Source: Janthinobacterium lividum
GTDB taxonomy: Bacteria; Pseudomonadota; Gammaproteobacteria; Burkholderiales; Burkholderiaceae_D
DNA: 64,000 bases
NCBI RefSeq assembly: GCF_034424625.1
Contig: NZ_CP139976.1
Location: forward strand, 2,542,001 to 2,606,000
Direction of reading: 5' to 3'
Of this stretch, positions 1 to 7,113 are shown one piece after another (positions within the stretch are counted from its first letter, which is position 1; each line of letters starts with the position of its first letter). The translations under genes and the position numbers were made by a program. The notes under the pieces were generated by a model. The model was not told the origin of the DNA. It saw nothing but the letters and a program-made list of their open reading frames with translations, and searched no databases.

Positions 1-581
1 TGCGCCCCGATTTCTACATCAATGCCTACAACCTCAGCGAGCACCGCATGCAAATCTGGGGCAAGCACGAGATCGAAGCTATCCACGTGCGCGCCGCGTT
101 GTCGTTCCCGTTCCTGTATGCGCCCACGACCATCGCCGGCGACGACTACATTGAAGGCGCGGCGCTCGATACGCTCAATTTCGACCCGTTTATCGAAGGC
201 AAGGGCGAGCACCATGACGCCGATACGCTGGTCATCCTCGACATCCTCGGCGACGAGCGACTGCTGCGCAAGCCGCGCAACCTGTACGACGCCTGGGTGC
301 GCTCCATCATCACGCCGCTGGTGAAAATTTCCAAGAGCGAGCTGCGCCTGTTCGAACTCGAACACAACACGGATGCGCGCACGGGCCAGCCCAAGCGGCG
401 CCTGCTCAAGCTCGACTTGATGGGCGGCATCCCGGAGCAGCACTGGCCCGATACGCTGGACTGGTCCAGTTCGAACATGCAGTTGCTGTTCGACGTGGGC
501 CACAAGGCGGGCCTGGCATTTTGCCGCCAGCATGGCGACTTGCTGCGCCGCGCGCCCGAGGCTTCCCCGCTGGCGGCCTAG
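1..581 (+). CDS. Patatin-like phospholipase family protein, C-terminal part (5' truncated by window edge)
   Basis: The reading frame is already open at base 3 and runs to a TAG at 579-581, so about 192 residues of a longer protein are seen. Patatin-like enzymes hydrolyse acyl esters with a Ser-Asp dyad. The visible part holds the distal half of the domain (HVRAALSFPFLYAP, then YIEGAALDTLN) and the C-terminal extension typical of long bacterial patatins. The Asp of the usual DG[GA] motif reads as Glu (EGA) here. The GxSxG serine lies outside the window. The family call is good; activity cannot be judged. Confidence 0.72.
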   Translation, partial: RPDFYINAYNLSEHRMQIWGKHEIEAIHVRAALSFPFLYAPTTIAGDDYIEGAALDTLNFDPFIEGKGEHHDADTLVILDILGDERLLRKPRNLYDAWVRSIITPLVKISKSELRLFELEHNTDARTGQPKRRLLKLDLMGGIPEQHWPDTLDWSSSNMQLLFDVGHKAGLAFCRQHGDLLRRAPEASPLAA

Positions 582-660
582 CAACCGATCCCCGGCCACC
601 TGATCGGCAGCTACTTATCCTGCCTGGCCTTGCCAGGCTACCTTTTTACTGTGACACACC

Positions 661-2307
661 ATGAATATCACCAAGCAATTAATTCTGACCCTGACCATCG
701 CCTTGCTGGCCCTGCTATTGCTGGGCGCCGGCGGCGCCATCCAGCTGCAGCGCGCCCAGGAGCGTTTTGATACCGTGCAAAACCGCATCATTCCCAGCAT
801 CCAGGGCTTGAATGCGGCCAAGGGTTTCCTGGCCGACTCGCGCCTGGCCGGCTACCGCCTGTCCGTATTCTCGAACCTGGCCGACAAGACGGCGCTGGAC
901 AAGGCCGTGGCCGATGCCAACACGAATTTCGACAAGGTCATCGCCACCTACCGTGCCGAGCGCCTGTATGACGCGACGGACAGCAAGATGCTCGACGCCG
1001 ACCAGGCCGCGATGGAAGCCTACCGCCGCGCGCTGGCGCCATTCTTTGCCGCCGCCTACGCGGGCGACATGGATGGCGTACGCGCCACCTTGCTGGCCGG
1101 CACGCCGCTGGCCATCACGGCCGCCGCCGCGAAGAAAAGCATGGATGACCATATCGCCTACAACAACAAGCTGGTCGATGACGTGAAAGCGGAAAGCCTG
1201 GCCGCCTACGACACGGCGTTCAACACCATGCTGGCCGTGCTGGGCGTGGCCGTGTTGCTGACGGGCGCGCTGGCCTGGCATATCTACCGCACCATCAGCG
1301 GCGGCCTGGGCAATATCGAACACACGCTGGAGCGCGTCAGCGCTTCGCTGGACCTGTCCGCCGCCATGCCCGTCGAGCGCATGGATGAAGTGGGCCGCAC
1401 GGCCACCGCCTTCAATAAATTCCTCGAGCGCATCGTCGGCGTGATCGCCACTGTGCGCGCCTCGGCCGATACGGTCAGCGTGGCGGCCGCGCAGATTTCC
1501 GCCGGCAACGCGGACTTGTCGGTGCGCACCGAACAGCAGGCGTCTTCCCTGGAAGAAACGGCATCCAGCCTGGAAGAGCTGACCTCGGCCGTGCGCCAGA
1601 ATACGGACAATGCGCGCCAGGCGAACTCGCTGGCCGTGTCCGCCTCGGACGTGGCCCGCAAGGGCGGCGCCGTGGTGGCGCAAGTGGTGGGTACGATGGG
1701 TTCGATCAACGAATCGGCGAAGAAGATCGCCGACATTATCGGCGTGATCGACGGCATTGCCTTCCAAACCAACATTCTGGCGCTGAATGCGGCCGTGGAA
1801 GCGGCGCGCGCAGGCGAGCAGGGCCGGGGCTTTGCCGTGGTGGCCACGGAAGTGCGCAACCTGGCGCAGCGCTCGGCGGCTGCCGCCAAGGAAATCAAGG
1901 GCTTGATCGAAGATTCCGTCGATAAGGTCAACACGGGCAGCGCGCTGGTCGACCAGGCGGGCGCGACGATGGAAGAAATCGTCGCCAGCATCCGCCGCGT
2001 GACGGACATCATGGGCGACATCGCCAACGCCAGCCACGAGCAGAGCGCCGGCATCGAGCAGGTGAATCAGGCCATTTCGCAAATGGACCAGGTCACCCAG
2101 CAAAACGCGGCCCTCGTGGAAGAGGCGGCCGCCGCGGCTTCCTCGCTGCAGGATCGTGCCGTGGAACTGGTCGACGTGGTGGCCGTGTTCCGCCTGCGTG
2201 GCGACGCCCAGGGCAAAGCGCTGACAGTGGCGGGTGGCTTGCCGGCCGCGGCTTCAGCCTCAGCCAGCCGGCGCCTGGCGCTGCCTGGCCGCAGTGCCCG
2301 CGCTTAA
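661..2307 (+). CDS. Methyl-accepting chemotaxis protein
   Basis: This 548-residue inner-membrane receptor couples a periplasmic signal to the CheA/CheW kinase. It has a first membrane helix at about residues 5-28, a periplasmic helical ligand domain of roughly 160 residues, a second membrane helix near 187-207, a HAMP domain to about 262 and a long cytoplasmic coiled coil. The hairpin tip is recognisable (GIAFQTNILALNAAVEAARA, followed by GRGFAVVATEVRNLAQRSA). Glu/Gln-rich flanks carry likely methylation sites. The ligand is unknown. No clear Shine-Dalgarno precedes the ATG, but the coding pattern begins there. A strong terminator follows, so the gene is probably monocistronic. Confidence 0.93.
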   Translation: MNITKQLILTLTIALLALLLLGAGGAIQLQRAQERFDTVQNRIIPSIQGLNAAKGFLADSRLAGYRLSVFSNLADKTALDKAVADANTNFDKVIATYRAERLYDATDSKMLDADQAAMEAYRRALAPFFAAAYAGDMDGVRATLLAGTPLAITAAAAKKSMDDHIAYNNKLVDDVKAESLAAYDTAFNTMLAVLGVAVLLTGALAWHIYRTISGGLGNIEHTLERVSASLDLSAAMPVERMDEVGRTATAFNKFLERIVGVIATVRASADTVSVAAAQISAGNADLSVRTEQQASSLEETASSLEELTSAVRQNTDNARQANSLAVSASDVARKGGAVVAQVVGTMGSINESAKKIADIIGVIDGIAFQTNILALNAAVEAARAGEQGRGFAVVATEVRNLAQRSAAAAKEIKGLIEDSVDKVNTGSALVDQAGATMEEIVASIRRVTDIMGDIANASHEQSAGIEQVNQAISQMDQVTQQNAALVEEAAAAASSLQDRAVELVDVVAVFRLRGDAQGKALTVAGGLPAAASASASRRLALPGRSARA

Positions 2308-2324
2308 GTTTAGTCATTGAATTG

Positions 2325-2344
2325 CCCCGGTACGCCGGGGTTTT
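2325..2344 (+). terminator. Rho-independent terminator of the chemotaxis receptor gene
   Basis: A perfect 6-bp stem CCCCGG/CCGGGG with a TACG tetraloop is followed directly by TTTT, 17 bases after the receptor stop codon. It insulates the receptor from the AT-richer island that follows. Confidence 0.85.
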
Positions 2345-2483
2345 GGTGATGTCATTGTTCTATTCGGGGGGGGCGTTGATGTTCGGTATCTGTGACGACG
2401 GTAAGTAAGGTTTCCCGGGCTGACAGGGAAGGAGGGCACTGCCCTGTTTCGCAAGTCAGGGTGCCTGCCTTTCGCACACGTGA

Positions 2484-2507
2484 GTCCGCTTTCGCCCCAA
2501 AGCGGAC
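2484..2507. repeat. Island repeat copy 1 (perfect hairpin form)
   Basis: The arms GTCCGCTTT (2484-2492) and AAAGCGGAC (2499-2507) form a perfect 9-bp stem around a 6-base CGCCCC loop. It lies 9 bases past the stop codon of the last small gene of the island. It shares GTCCGCTT with the other copies but lacks TGGCCG. No T-tract follows on either strand, so it is not a standard intrinsic terminator. Confidence 0.8.
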
Positions 2508-2516
2508 CATCGAGAA

Positions 2517-2831
2517 CTAGGATTCCTTCTTGATGGTAATGTTGTTTGCGCGAATTCTGATGTCGCCGAAGTCACCTTCAAGGATTGCACCATCTTCAGT
2601 TGTCGCCGCACCTTCAAGCTCACCAAGACTTGGAACATTCTCACGAGTTGTGATGTTCCCGGCAAAACGAAGTTCGCCAACTTCAAATCCAATTGGCGAG
2701 CCATCGGAATTTGTCGCCAGCAACTCAAATCGTGTCCCGTCATAGCCAATCAACTTCGTCAGAAAATAGGAATGGCGCTGCTCCAGGTAGAAGGAGAGCA
2801 CGTAGGTCTCAGCTAGGTCTTCGATCTTCAT
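2517..2831 (-). CDS. Small hypothetical protein, island gene A
   Basis: A 104-residue acidic protein without signal peptide or membrane segment; I do not recognise its family. The sequence alternates charged and beta-prone stretches (HSYFLTKLIGYDGTRFELLATN, then EVGELRFAGNITTRENVPS), suggesting a compact beta-rich cytoplasmic fold. The ATG is preceded by AAAGGAA at good spacing, so the start is firm. It is the last of seven co-oriented genes and is followed at once by the hairpin copy of the island repeat. By size and setting it could be an immunity-type protein, but nothing in the sequence proves that. Confidence 0.7.
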   Translation of the reverse strand: MKIEDLAETYVLSFYLEQRHSYFLTKLIGYDGTRFELLATNSDGSPIGFEVGELRFAGNITTRENVPSLGELEGAATTEDGAILEGDFGDIRIRANNITIKKES

Positions 2832-2880
2832 GCGCGATCATTCCTTTAATATTCCTGGCGTTGTTCACGTATTTGGCTAG

Positions 2881-2908
2881 GTCCGCTTTTGGCCGGTTGC
2901 CGCCGTTC
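2881..2908. repeat. Island repeat copy 2
   Basis: Reads GTCCGCTTTTGGCCGG and then a GTTGCCGCCGTTC tail. It lies between genes B and A. The whole 28-base unit matches copy 3 at all but a few positions, so the conserved unit is longer than the shared core. Confidence 0.8.
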
Positions 2909-2943
2909 ATGTGAGACAGCTTCCGTCCCACAGCCGACCTTTC

Positions 2944-3453
2944 CTAACCAATGCTAGCTTGGAAAATTCGATCGCTGGAAGCGAGAAATGCGTTTGGATC
3001 CTTGACGAATCTGGATGCAGACGATGCTTTCAGGGCTTCTGTCACTTGTTCCACTATGGGAGCGATAACTCGTCCCCCTTCGCACAGTACTATGCAGTAC
3101 CCACAGTCATCAGCAATAGCAACGATGCTTTCGAGCAGCCTGATGTTCAGATTTGAACAATCCAGACGAACGTCAACGGAATCGTCCCAAACCTGTATGT
3201 CGTCTGTTTTAGAATTGCCATACATAGTCGCCTCAGCGCTCCAAGAATCAGCTACGGGCAATACACTCTTCGCGAGGGCCTGTATGGCAGATTTGTCTAC
3301 GCCTTCCCAATAATTTGGCCAAACCATTTCATCATCGAAACTTGCGTCTGGCACAACAGCAGCAAACTGAAGCAGGAAATCAGGCACTTTGCCATGTACT
3401 TCGACAATCCTTCTTGCGGGAATCAAGGTGAACTTGAATTGCCATACAGCCAT
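2944..3453 (-). CDS. Hypothetical protein, island gene B
   Basis: A 169-residue soluble protein beginning MAVWQFKFTLIPARRIVEV; I cannot assign a family. The N-terminal half looks like a mixed alpha/beta fold (VWPNYWEGVDKSAIQALAKSVLP). The middle holds IQVWDDSVDVRLDCSNLN, and the C-terminal half is helical. GGAGAA precedes the ATG, which supports the start. G+C is clearly lower than in the flanking housekeeping genes. The gene stands alone between repeat copies 3 (upstream) and 2 (downstream). A role as a stand-alone immunity or stress protein is a guess from context. Confidence 0.72.
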   Translation of the reverse strand: MAVWQFKFTLIPARRIVEVHGKVPDFLLQFAAVVPDASFDDEMVWPNYWEGVDKSAIQALAKSVLPVADSWSAEATMYGNSKTDDIQVWDDSVDVRLDCSNLNIRLLESIVAIADDCGYCIVLCEGGRVIAPIVEQVTEALKASSASRFVKDPNAFLASSDRIFQASIG

Positions 3454-3512
3454 TGAAATTCTCCAGTATTCAAAAAAGCTCGACCGTTCTGCCCCCGAAC
3501 GCTTTGTCGAAC

Positions 3513-3563
3513 GACTGCTTCTGGCCGGTTGCCGTCGTTAGCAGGTTACGCCCCGAAGCAGAC
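3513..3563. repeat. Island repeat copy 3
   Basis: Begins GACTGCTTCTGGCCGG with a GTTGCCGTCGTTA tail (3513-3540). GAAGCAGAC at 3555-3563 is an inverted match to the opening GACTGCTTC with one mismatch, so the unit can fold into a long stem-loop of about 51 bases. It lies between genes C and B. Confidence 0.78.
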
Positions 3564-3601
3564 ATAGATCTGACGCATTCGACATATGCCACCGCAGCCG
3601 A

Positions 3602-4024
3602 TTAAGCGTCGTGATAAACAACGCCGTATGTGTCGAACATAGCTCCAGCTAGCTCGACCATGCTTAAGCCGCTGCGCTCCCAAAAAAACAGAAAGTATTC
3701 CAACTTGTCGTAAGGTGCTTCAGCGTCCATGCCGTGCAGCGCACAAATCGTGGTTCTGATACGCAACACCTCAGGGTCATCCGACATATCGCGTCCTCGG
3801 ATGGTCTCCCAAAGCCTCACCCGGACAGCTAAGGCCTCGCTATCCGTTGCCGCGCCCTCAAGATATCGTTTAGCAGCCAAAACAGAAGACTGCGCGGTAA
3901 CGGGTAGACATTCGATCACCCGAGCCAGGGCGTTAACCATAAAGCGTTGAGCATCACCGTGCTCTACCGGATCATCCAGATCAACGGTGGATGAAATAAC
4001 ATCAAAAGGATCACGGTGAGACAT
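3602..4024 (-). CDS. Hypothetical helical protein, island gene C
   Basis: A 140-residue, mostly helical, acidic cytoplasmic protein beginning MSHRDPFDVISSTVDLDD. It contains RVRLWETIRGRDMSDDPEV and ends with a helix-rich segment (YDKLEYFLFFWERSGLSMVE). I know no family with confidence, though the general pattern resembles small putative immunity proteins. A weak AGAAAG precedes the ATG. It lies between repeat copies 4 (upstream) and 3 (downstream), with about 38 bases from its stop to copy 3. Base composition matches the rest of the island, not the GC-rich flanks. Confidence 0.7.
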   Translation of the reverse strand: MSHRDPFDVISSTVDLDDPVEHGDAQRFMVNALARVIECLPVTAQSSVLAAKRYLEGAATDSEALAVRVRLWETIRGRDMSDDPEVLRIRTTICALHGMDAEAPYDKLEYFLFFWERSGLSMVELAGAMFDTYGVVYHDA

Positions 4025-4061
4025 GCTGACTTTCTGAGTAAAGCTTAATTGGTCAATTGCC

Positions 4062-4088
4062 GACTGTCCGCTTCTGGCCGAAAGCGGC
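4062..4088. repeat. Island repeat copy 4
   Basis: Contains GTCCGCTTCTGGCCG, the consensus form. CCGCTT (4068-4073) and AAGCGG (4082-4087) form a 6-bp stem around the TGGCCG core. It lies between genes D and C. Confidence 0.8.
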
Positions 4089-4098
4089 TTGCCCTGAG

Positions 4099-4485
4099 CT
4101 AACTTACCGCAATAAGCGGACTAGGTAGCTCATATGAGGACTCTGCAATCACCTCACCAGAAAAAACACCAAGCATTGCATGCTCGAACCTCTCCGTAAA
4201 AGCTAAAAGCTGATCTGGTGACAAATTACTAATCAGGAACACGTCATTAACGTTGTAATGTGCCAAAATCAAACTAGAGACTTTTGCGTAGAGAGTTGCA
4301 ACAGCCAGCGCTAGTTCTCTGCTGACAGCCCCATGATGTGCTTCAGAACGTGCGGCTTCCACCAAATCCCAGTGCAGTTTCCAGAACTCGACAATATTCC
4401 AATCACCGTATTCAGTCAGCCTTTCATAGAACGAACCTTGCCAATCAGGATTCCCGGGAAGATTTCTGAATATTTGTTCGTACAT
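4099..4485 (-). CDS. Possible Imm41-like immunity protein, island gene D
   Basis: A 128-residue soluble protein. The N-terminal segment (NLPGNPDWQGSFYERL, then YGDWNIVEFWKLHWDLVEAA) recalls the pattern of the Imm41 immunity family: an N, a short SFxxxL helix, a W-D/N-rich turn, then FWxLxxxL. That match is from memory and unverified. Immunity proteins bind and neutralise a partner toxin of a polymorphic or contact-dependent toxin system, but no toxin gene is adjacent. AGGAGT lies about 13 bases before the ATG. Repeat copy 4 starts 10 bases after the stop codon. Confidence 0.62.
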   Translation of the reverse strand: MYEQIFRNLPGNPDWQGSFYERLTEYGDWNIVEFWKLHWDLVEAARSEAHHGAVSRELALAVATLYAKVSSLILAHYNVNDVFLISNLSPDQLLAFTERFEHAMLGVFSGEVIAESSYELPSPLIAVS

Positions 4486-4520
4486 GATCGGGCTCGGTAC
4501 TCCTGGGAATAAATTTCTAT

Positions 4521-4545
4521 GACTGCTTCTGGCCGGTACCGGGCC
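4521..4545. repeat. Island repeat copy 5
   Basis: Reads GACTGCTTCTGGCCGG, identical to copy 3 over these 16 bases. Between genes E and D, starting 8 bases before the stop of E in coordinate terms. Confidence 0.78.
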
Positions 4546-4553
4546 TAGAGCAA

Positions 4554-5093
4554 TTAGCCGTCAAGCGCCAAATCGAATTCGCTTGGCGAGGCAGCGCCAA
4601 TCGTTAAGCGTGCACCTCGTTCTAATATTGCCAAAGCATCTGGTCCAACCCAATAAGCTTTAACGCGGACAAATTTCTTGGTCAACGCAGTAGAGAACGC
4701 ACGTTGTAGCCTCGTGGCCACCGGAGTGTCTGATGCCGTCGAGATACGACCAGATAACAAAATCTGGTCAGAATAAAAGCCGCCGTGCTGGAAAACAATA
4801 CTATCAGGATTCATCAACTGGTCGATGGCGAATTTTTTTCGCCCATCATTTTGTTGGATGCCCCTACTCTGGATAAGAGACGCCCGATCAGTGACAAGGT
4901 ATCCTGGCCCCGCTACCGCACTAGTAACAACTAAGGCTTTTGTTAGTGTCGGAAGTTCAGCCCCGCTGTCAAACGTCGCGTAAGTATCCTCGTCAAATAG
5001 CCCAGTTCGCGTATAGCCAAGCGGAATCTTCGCCTCAACAAGTTCGAAAACTGGAAGAAGGTCCTTTGCTGTCGCGTAGAAATGGCGTTGCAT
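4554..5093 (-). CDS. Hypothetical protein, island gene E
   Basis: A 179-residue protein from the ATG at 5093 (MQRHFYATAKDLLPVFELVE); a TTG two codons upstream is possible but less likely. The second half carries the motif-like stretch IVFQHGGFYSDQILLSGRIS and then a C-terminal RVKAYWVGPDAL segment. It reads as a conserved hypothetical of proteobacterial accessory regions whose function I do not know. No signal peptide is seen and no good Shine-Dalgarno is visible, so it may rely on translation from the upstream gene. Island repeat copies 6 and 5 flank it. Confidence 0.7.
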   Translation of the reverse strand: MQRHFYATAKDLLPVFELVEAKIPLGYTRTGLFDEDTYATFDSGAELPTLTKALVVTSAVAGPGYLVTDRASLIQSRGIQQNDGRKKFAIDQLMNPDSIVFQHGGFYSDQILLSGRISTASDTPVATRLQRAFSTALTKKFVRVKAYWVGPDALAILERGARLTIGAASPSEFDLALDG

Positions 5094-5115
5094 AAGCAAT
5101 TTTCAAAAAAATATC

Positions 5116-5133
5116 AGTCCGCTTGTGGCCGAC
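5116..5133. repeat. Island repeat copy 6
   Basis: AGTCCGCTTGTGGCCGAC, one base off the consensus core. It lies 5 bases past the stop codon of gene F in the direction of transcription. Confidence 0.75.
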
Positions 5134-5138
5134 ACCCG

Positions 5139-5648
5139 TCAGGTCGGTGAAAGCGACAGCACTCTATCAGAAAGAATCACGCTATCCTTTTCATGCTGCC
5201 CGTGACGCCAAGATGCATCTTCGTAGCGCACATAATACTCAGCACTACGCGCAGCCAAGGCCAACTTGCTTAACATCGACAGGAAATCTATGAGTTTGAA
5301 GGTTTCGCCGTCAAAGTCCTGGGGGAAAAACGTGATCTCACAGAATACTCTGTCTGGTTCATCCCAGCGGAAGTACGCTTGGATATGCTCAGGGTTGCTG
5401 CCGCCATTCCAAACAGTGGATAGCGAGCCAGATGCCTGTCGAAGATTGCTTTGCAACTCGGCTTTTGCAATATCATCGCCCTCACTCGTCATCGCCTGAA
5501 CCAAAGTCCAAGATGATGCTAGAACCCTTAGGACGTCAATGGCTCCAGATGTCGAAATGCATTCGGCGAAGTTGATATCTCTACACGAACCATCACAGTC
5601 CAGAAGAGCGGTTTCAACGCGGCGTCGAGTAAGTTCGTCTATGTTCAT
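5139..5648 (-). CDS. Hypothetical protein, island gene F
   Basis: A 169-residue cytoplasmic protein starting MNIDELTRRRVETALLDCDG. The frame stays open further upstream through repeat copy 7 and into gene G, but protein-like sequence starts at the ATG at 5648. It is mixed alpha/beta with an acidic aromatic stretch (CEITFFPQDFDGETFKLIDF), a pattern often seen in small immunity or SMI1-like proteins, though no family is certain. No strong Shine-Dalgarno is seen. It lies between repeat copies 7 and 6. Confidence 0.68.
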   Translation of the reverse strand: MNIDELTRRRVETALLDCDGSCRDINFAECISTSGAIDVLRVLASSWTLVQAMTSEGDDIAKAELQSNLRQASGSLSTVWNGGSNPEHIQAYFRWDEPDRVFCEITFFPQDFDGETFKLIDFLSMLSKLALAARSAEYYVRYEDASWRHGQHEKDSVILSDRVLSLSPT

Positions 5649-5672
5649 CAGAATTGTAGTTTGGACAGGTAG

Positions 5673-5690
5673 GTCCGCTTTTGGCCGAAC
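5673..5690. repeat. Island repeat copy 7
   Basis: GTCCGCTTTTGGCCGAAC, matching copy 2 over its first 15 bases. It begins 7 bases past the stop of gene G in the direction of transcription. Confidence 0.78.
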
Positions 5691-5697
5691 TCGGTCT

Positions 5698-6117
5698 CTA
5701 ATCAAAAACAATTCGCTGCCCCACTTCGAATGCATTCTCGTGGCAGTAAAACAGGATAAGCGGCGTGTCGTTCGAATAAACCATCGCGTCGTCACGTGAA
5801 GGGATAAAAATATCCGGCCAATTCTCGACCAGGAACACACTGCTACACAAGAAACATTCGTCTTCTCCAAACACCACCACGACCTGCTGGTTTCCCGGCA
5901 CACGGGCACGTAACCATTTGCTTACGATGGCCGCATCGTTTCCGGATGCGAACCGCTCGATCGAGTCAACGGTGTTAACGTTCAGGCCGAGATGGGTCTT
6001 TGAGTCGTGAAGGCCTGCTACCTCATAGGCGCGGCGGGCATCCTCGGCATTCAGCCAGGCGATATCCGCTGAATGATGCTGTAATTCCTGAACCCGCCAA
6101 TGTGCTGTGTTCATCAT
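5698..6117 (-). CDS. Hypothetical protein, island gene G (first of the array)
   Basis: A 139-residue protein beginning MMNTAHWRVQELQHHSADIAW. The core QQVVVVFGEDECFLCSSVFL and the following acidic/aromatic stretch suggest a beta-rich small domain; I do not recognise the family. A weak GAGA precedes the tandem ATG codons, so the second ATG may be used. As the upstream-most gene of the island it is where an array promoter would be expected. The stretch before it is AT-rich, but no convincing -35/-10 pair could be fixed. Confidence 0.68.
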   Translation of the reverse strand: MMNTAHWRVQELQHHSADIAWLNAEDARRAYEVAGLHDSKTHLGLNVNTVDSIERFASGNDAAIVSKWLRARVPGNQQVVVVFGEDECFLCSSVFLVENWPDIFIPSRDDAMVYSNDTPLILFYCHENAFEVGQRIVFD

Positions 6118-6496
6118 TTCTCAAAGTTTCATATGCTCATGGCCATGGCCATGGCGAGCAGCAGCTTGCGGTCGAATCCGGAGCATCCCTTGATCCTGGC
6201 GCAAAACAAGGCTGTCATCATGGACCGGCTTTATCTGCGACCAGTATAACCACAATCTGATTCTATTTGCATGATAAAAAAACAGTGTATCCTGCAATTC
6301 CAGCAGATATATTTTTTTGTCGAGGCAAAGAAATGGCTGCGGCATTTGTTCCTGCTGGCGGAGTATTTTTGAATTGGCGCAATGGCATGGCGATACTGCG
6401 TGATGAATGCTATGCCGCGGGCCAATATTCAGACACTGCACGGCGCCGGATAACAGGCCCAGTTACTTTCACACAATGATAGGGAGATCCCCCAAA
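6118..6496. other. Gene-poor boundary segment of the island
   Basis: No convincing gene was found in these 379 bases. The segment starts with three overlapping CCATGG-type repeats (about 6142-6156) and includes a 38-codon plus-strand frame ending near 6249 that resembles no known protein. It then becomes AT-rich between about 6250 and 6330. The composition drops back to the GC-rich average only within the next gene, so this looks like the outer boundary of the acquired island or a decayed gene. Confidence 0.45.
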
Positions 6497-6964
6497 TTGG
6501 CGCAAATTCAAGAAAGCATCCACATTGCCGTCCCGCCCACGGTCATCGATCAAATTTGGAGCGAGGTCGACCGCTGGCACTTGTGGGATCCCGATACAAA
6601 GCAAGCCCGGCTCAATGGACCGTTCGCGGTGGGAACACAGGGCAGGATAATTCCCAGCAAGGGGATGGGTATTGCGATGCTGGTCACGGAGCGCTCGGCA
6701 GGCCGCTCGTTCACCGTCGAGGGCTACATCCCTTGGTTCCGCATCCACTTCGAGCACACGGTTGTTGCGGCAGAGGGCGGGTCGCAAGTCGTTCACCGCG
6801 TGTGGTTCACGGGAGCCCTTGCCTTTCTGTTCGGCCCAGGCGTTGCCAGACAGGTCCGGGACGGGCTTCCCAGGACGATGCGCTCGCTCAAGGCCTATGC
6901 CGAGAAGCGCAACGACACTCGCCACAATGCCGAGGAGGGCGGAGCTAACGCGACAACAGCCTGA
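6497..6964 (+). CDS. SRPBCC family protein
   Basis: About 155 residues with the START/Bet v1-like ligand-pocket fold. It opens with the typical strand and helix (IQESIHIAVPPTVIDQIWSE, then VDRWHLWDPDTKQARL), and continues with a beta meander ending FEHTVVAAEGGSQVVHRVWF and a long C-terminal helix. Such small proteins bind hydrophobic ligands or act as polyketide-type cyclases; the ligand here is unknown. I chose the TTG at 6497 because AGGGAGA lies about 9 bases upstream and family members start just before this strand. An ATG at 6476 in frame has no ribosome site. Confidence 0.75.
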   Translation: MAQIQESIHIAVPPTVIDQIWSEVDRWHLWDPDTKQARLNGPFAVGTQGRIIPSKGMGIAMLVTERSAGRSFTVEGYIPWFRIHFEHTVVAAEGGSQVVHRVWFTGALAFLFGPGVARQVRDGLPRTMRSLKAYAEKRNDTRHNAEEGGANATTA

Positions 6965-7113
6965 TAGATAGTTTCTCTTCGTCAATTCCTTGCAAACTGC
7001 CCCGTCAAATTAACGTGCCGTTCCCGTCATGATGGAATACAATTCCTGCGTGGCAGCCAGCTTGCCTGGCAAGGCCGGGCACGGCGCCTTTGACCTTGGA
7101 AAGATGTTGGCTT

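Noticed and set aside
715..2103. A long minus-strand open frame inside the chemotaxis receptor gene
   Set aside because: It is antisense to a clear receptor coding sequence and has His/Arg-rich shadow composition, with no ribosome site. High-GC antisense frames are common here.
2484..5690. CRISPR array
   Set aside because: The repeats are 400 to 640 bases apart with genes between them, not uniform short spacers, and no cas genes are near.
5649..5909. N-terminal extension of island gene F through repeat copy 7
   Set aside because: The extra 87 residues cross the repeat and overlap gene G in another frame, with no protein-like pattern. The ATG at 5648 begins normal coding.
2484..6117. A classical chromosomal integron
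   Set aside because: No integrase and no GTTRRRY/RYYYAAC attC pairs were seen next to the genes; only the gene-plus-3'-repeat layout is similar.
6133..6249. Short plus-strand frame of about 38 codons at the island boundary
   Set aside because: No family resemblance, no ribosome site, and its start is a run of repeated ATG codons produced by the CCATGG repeats.
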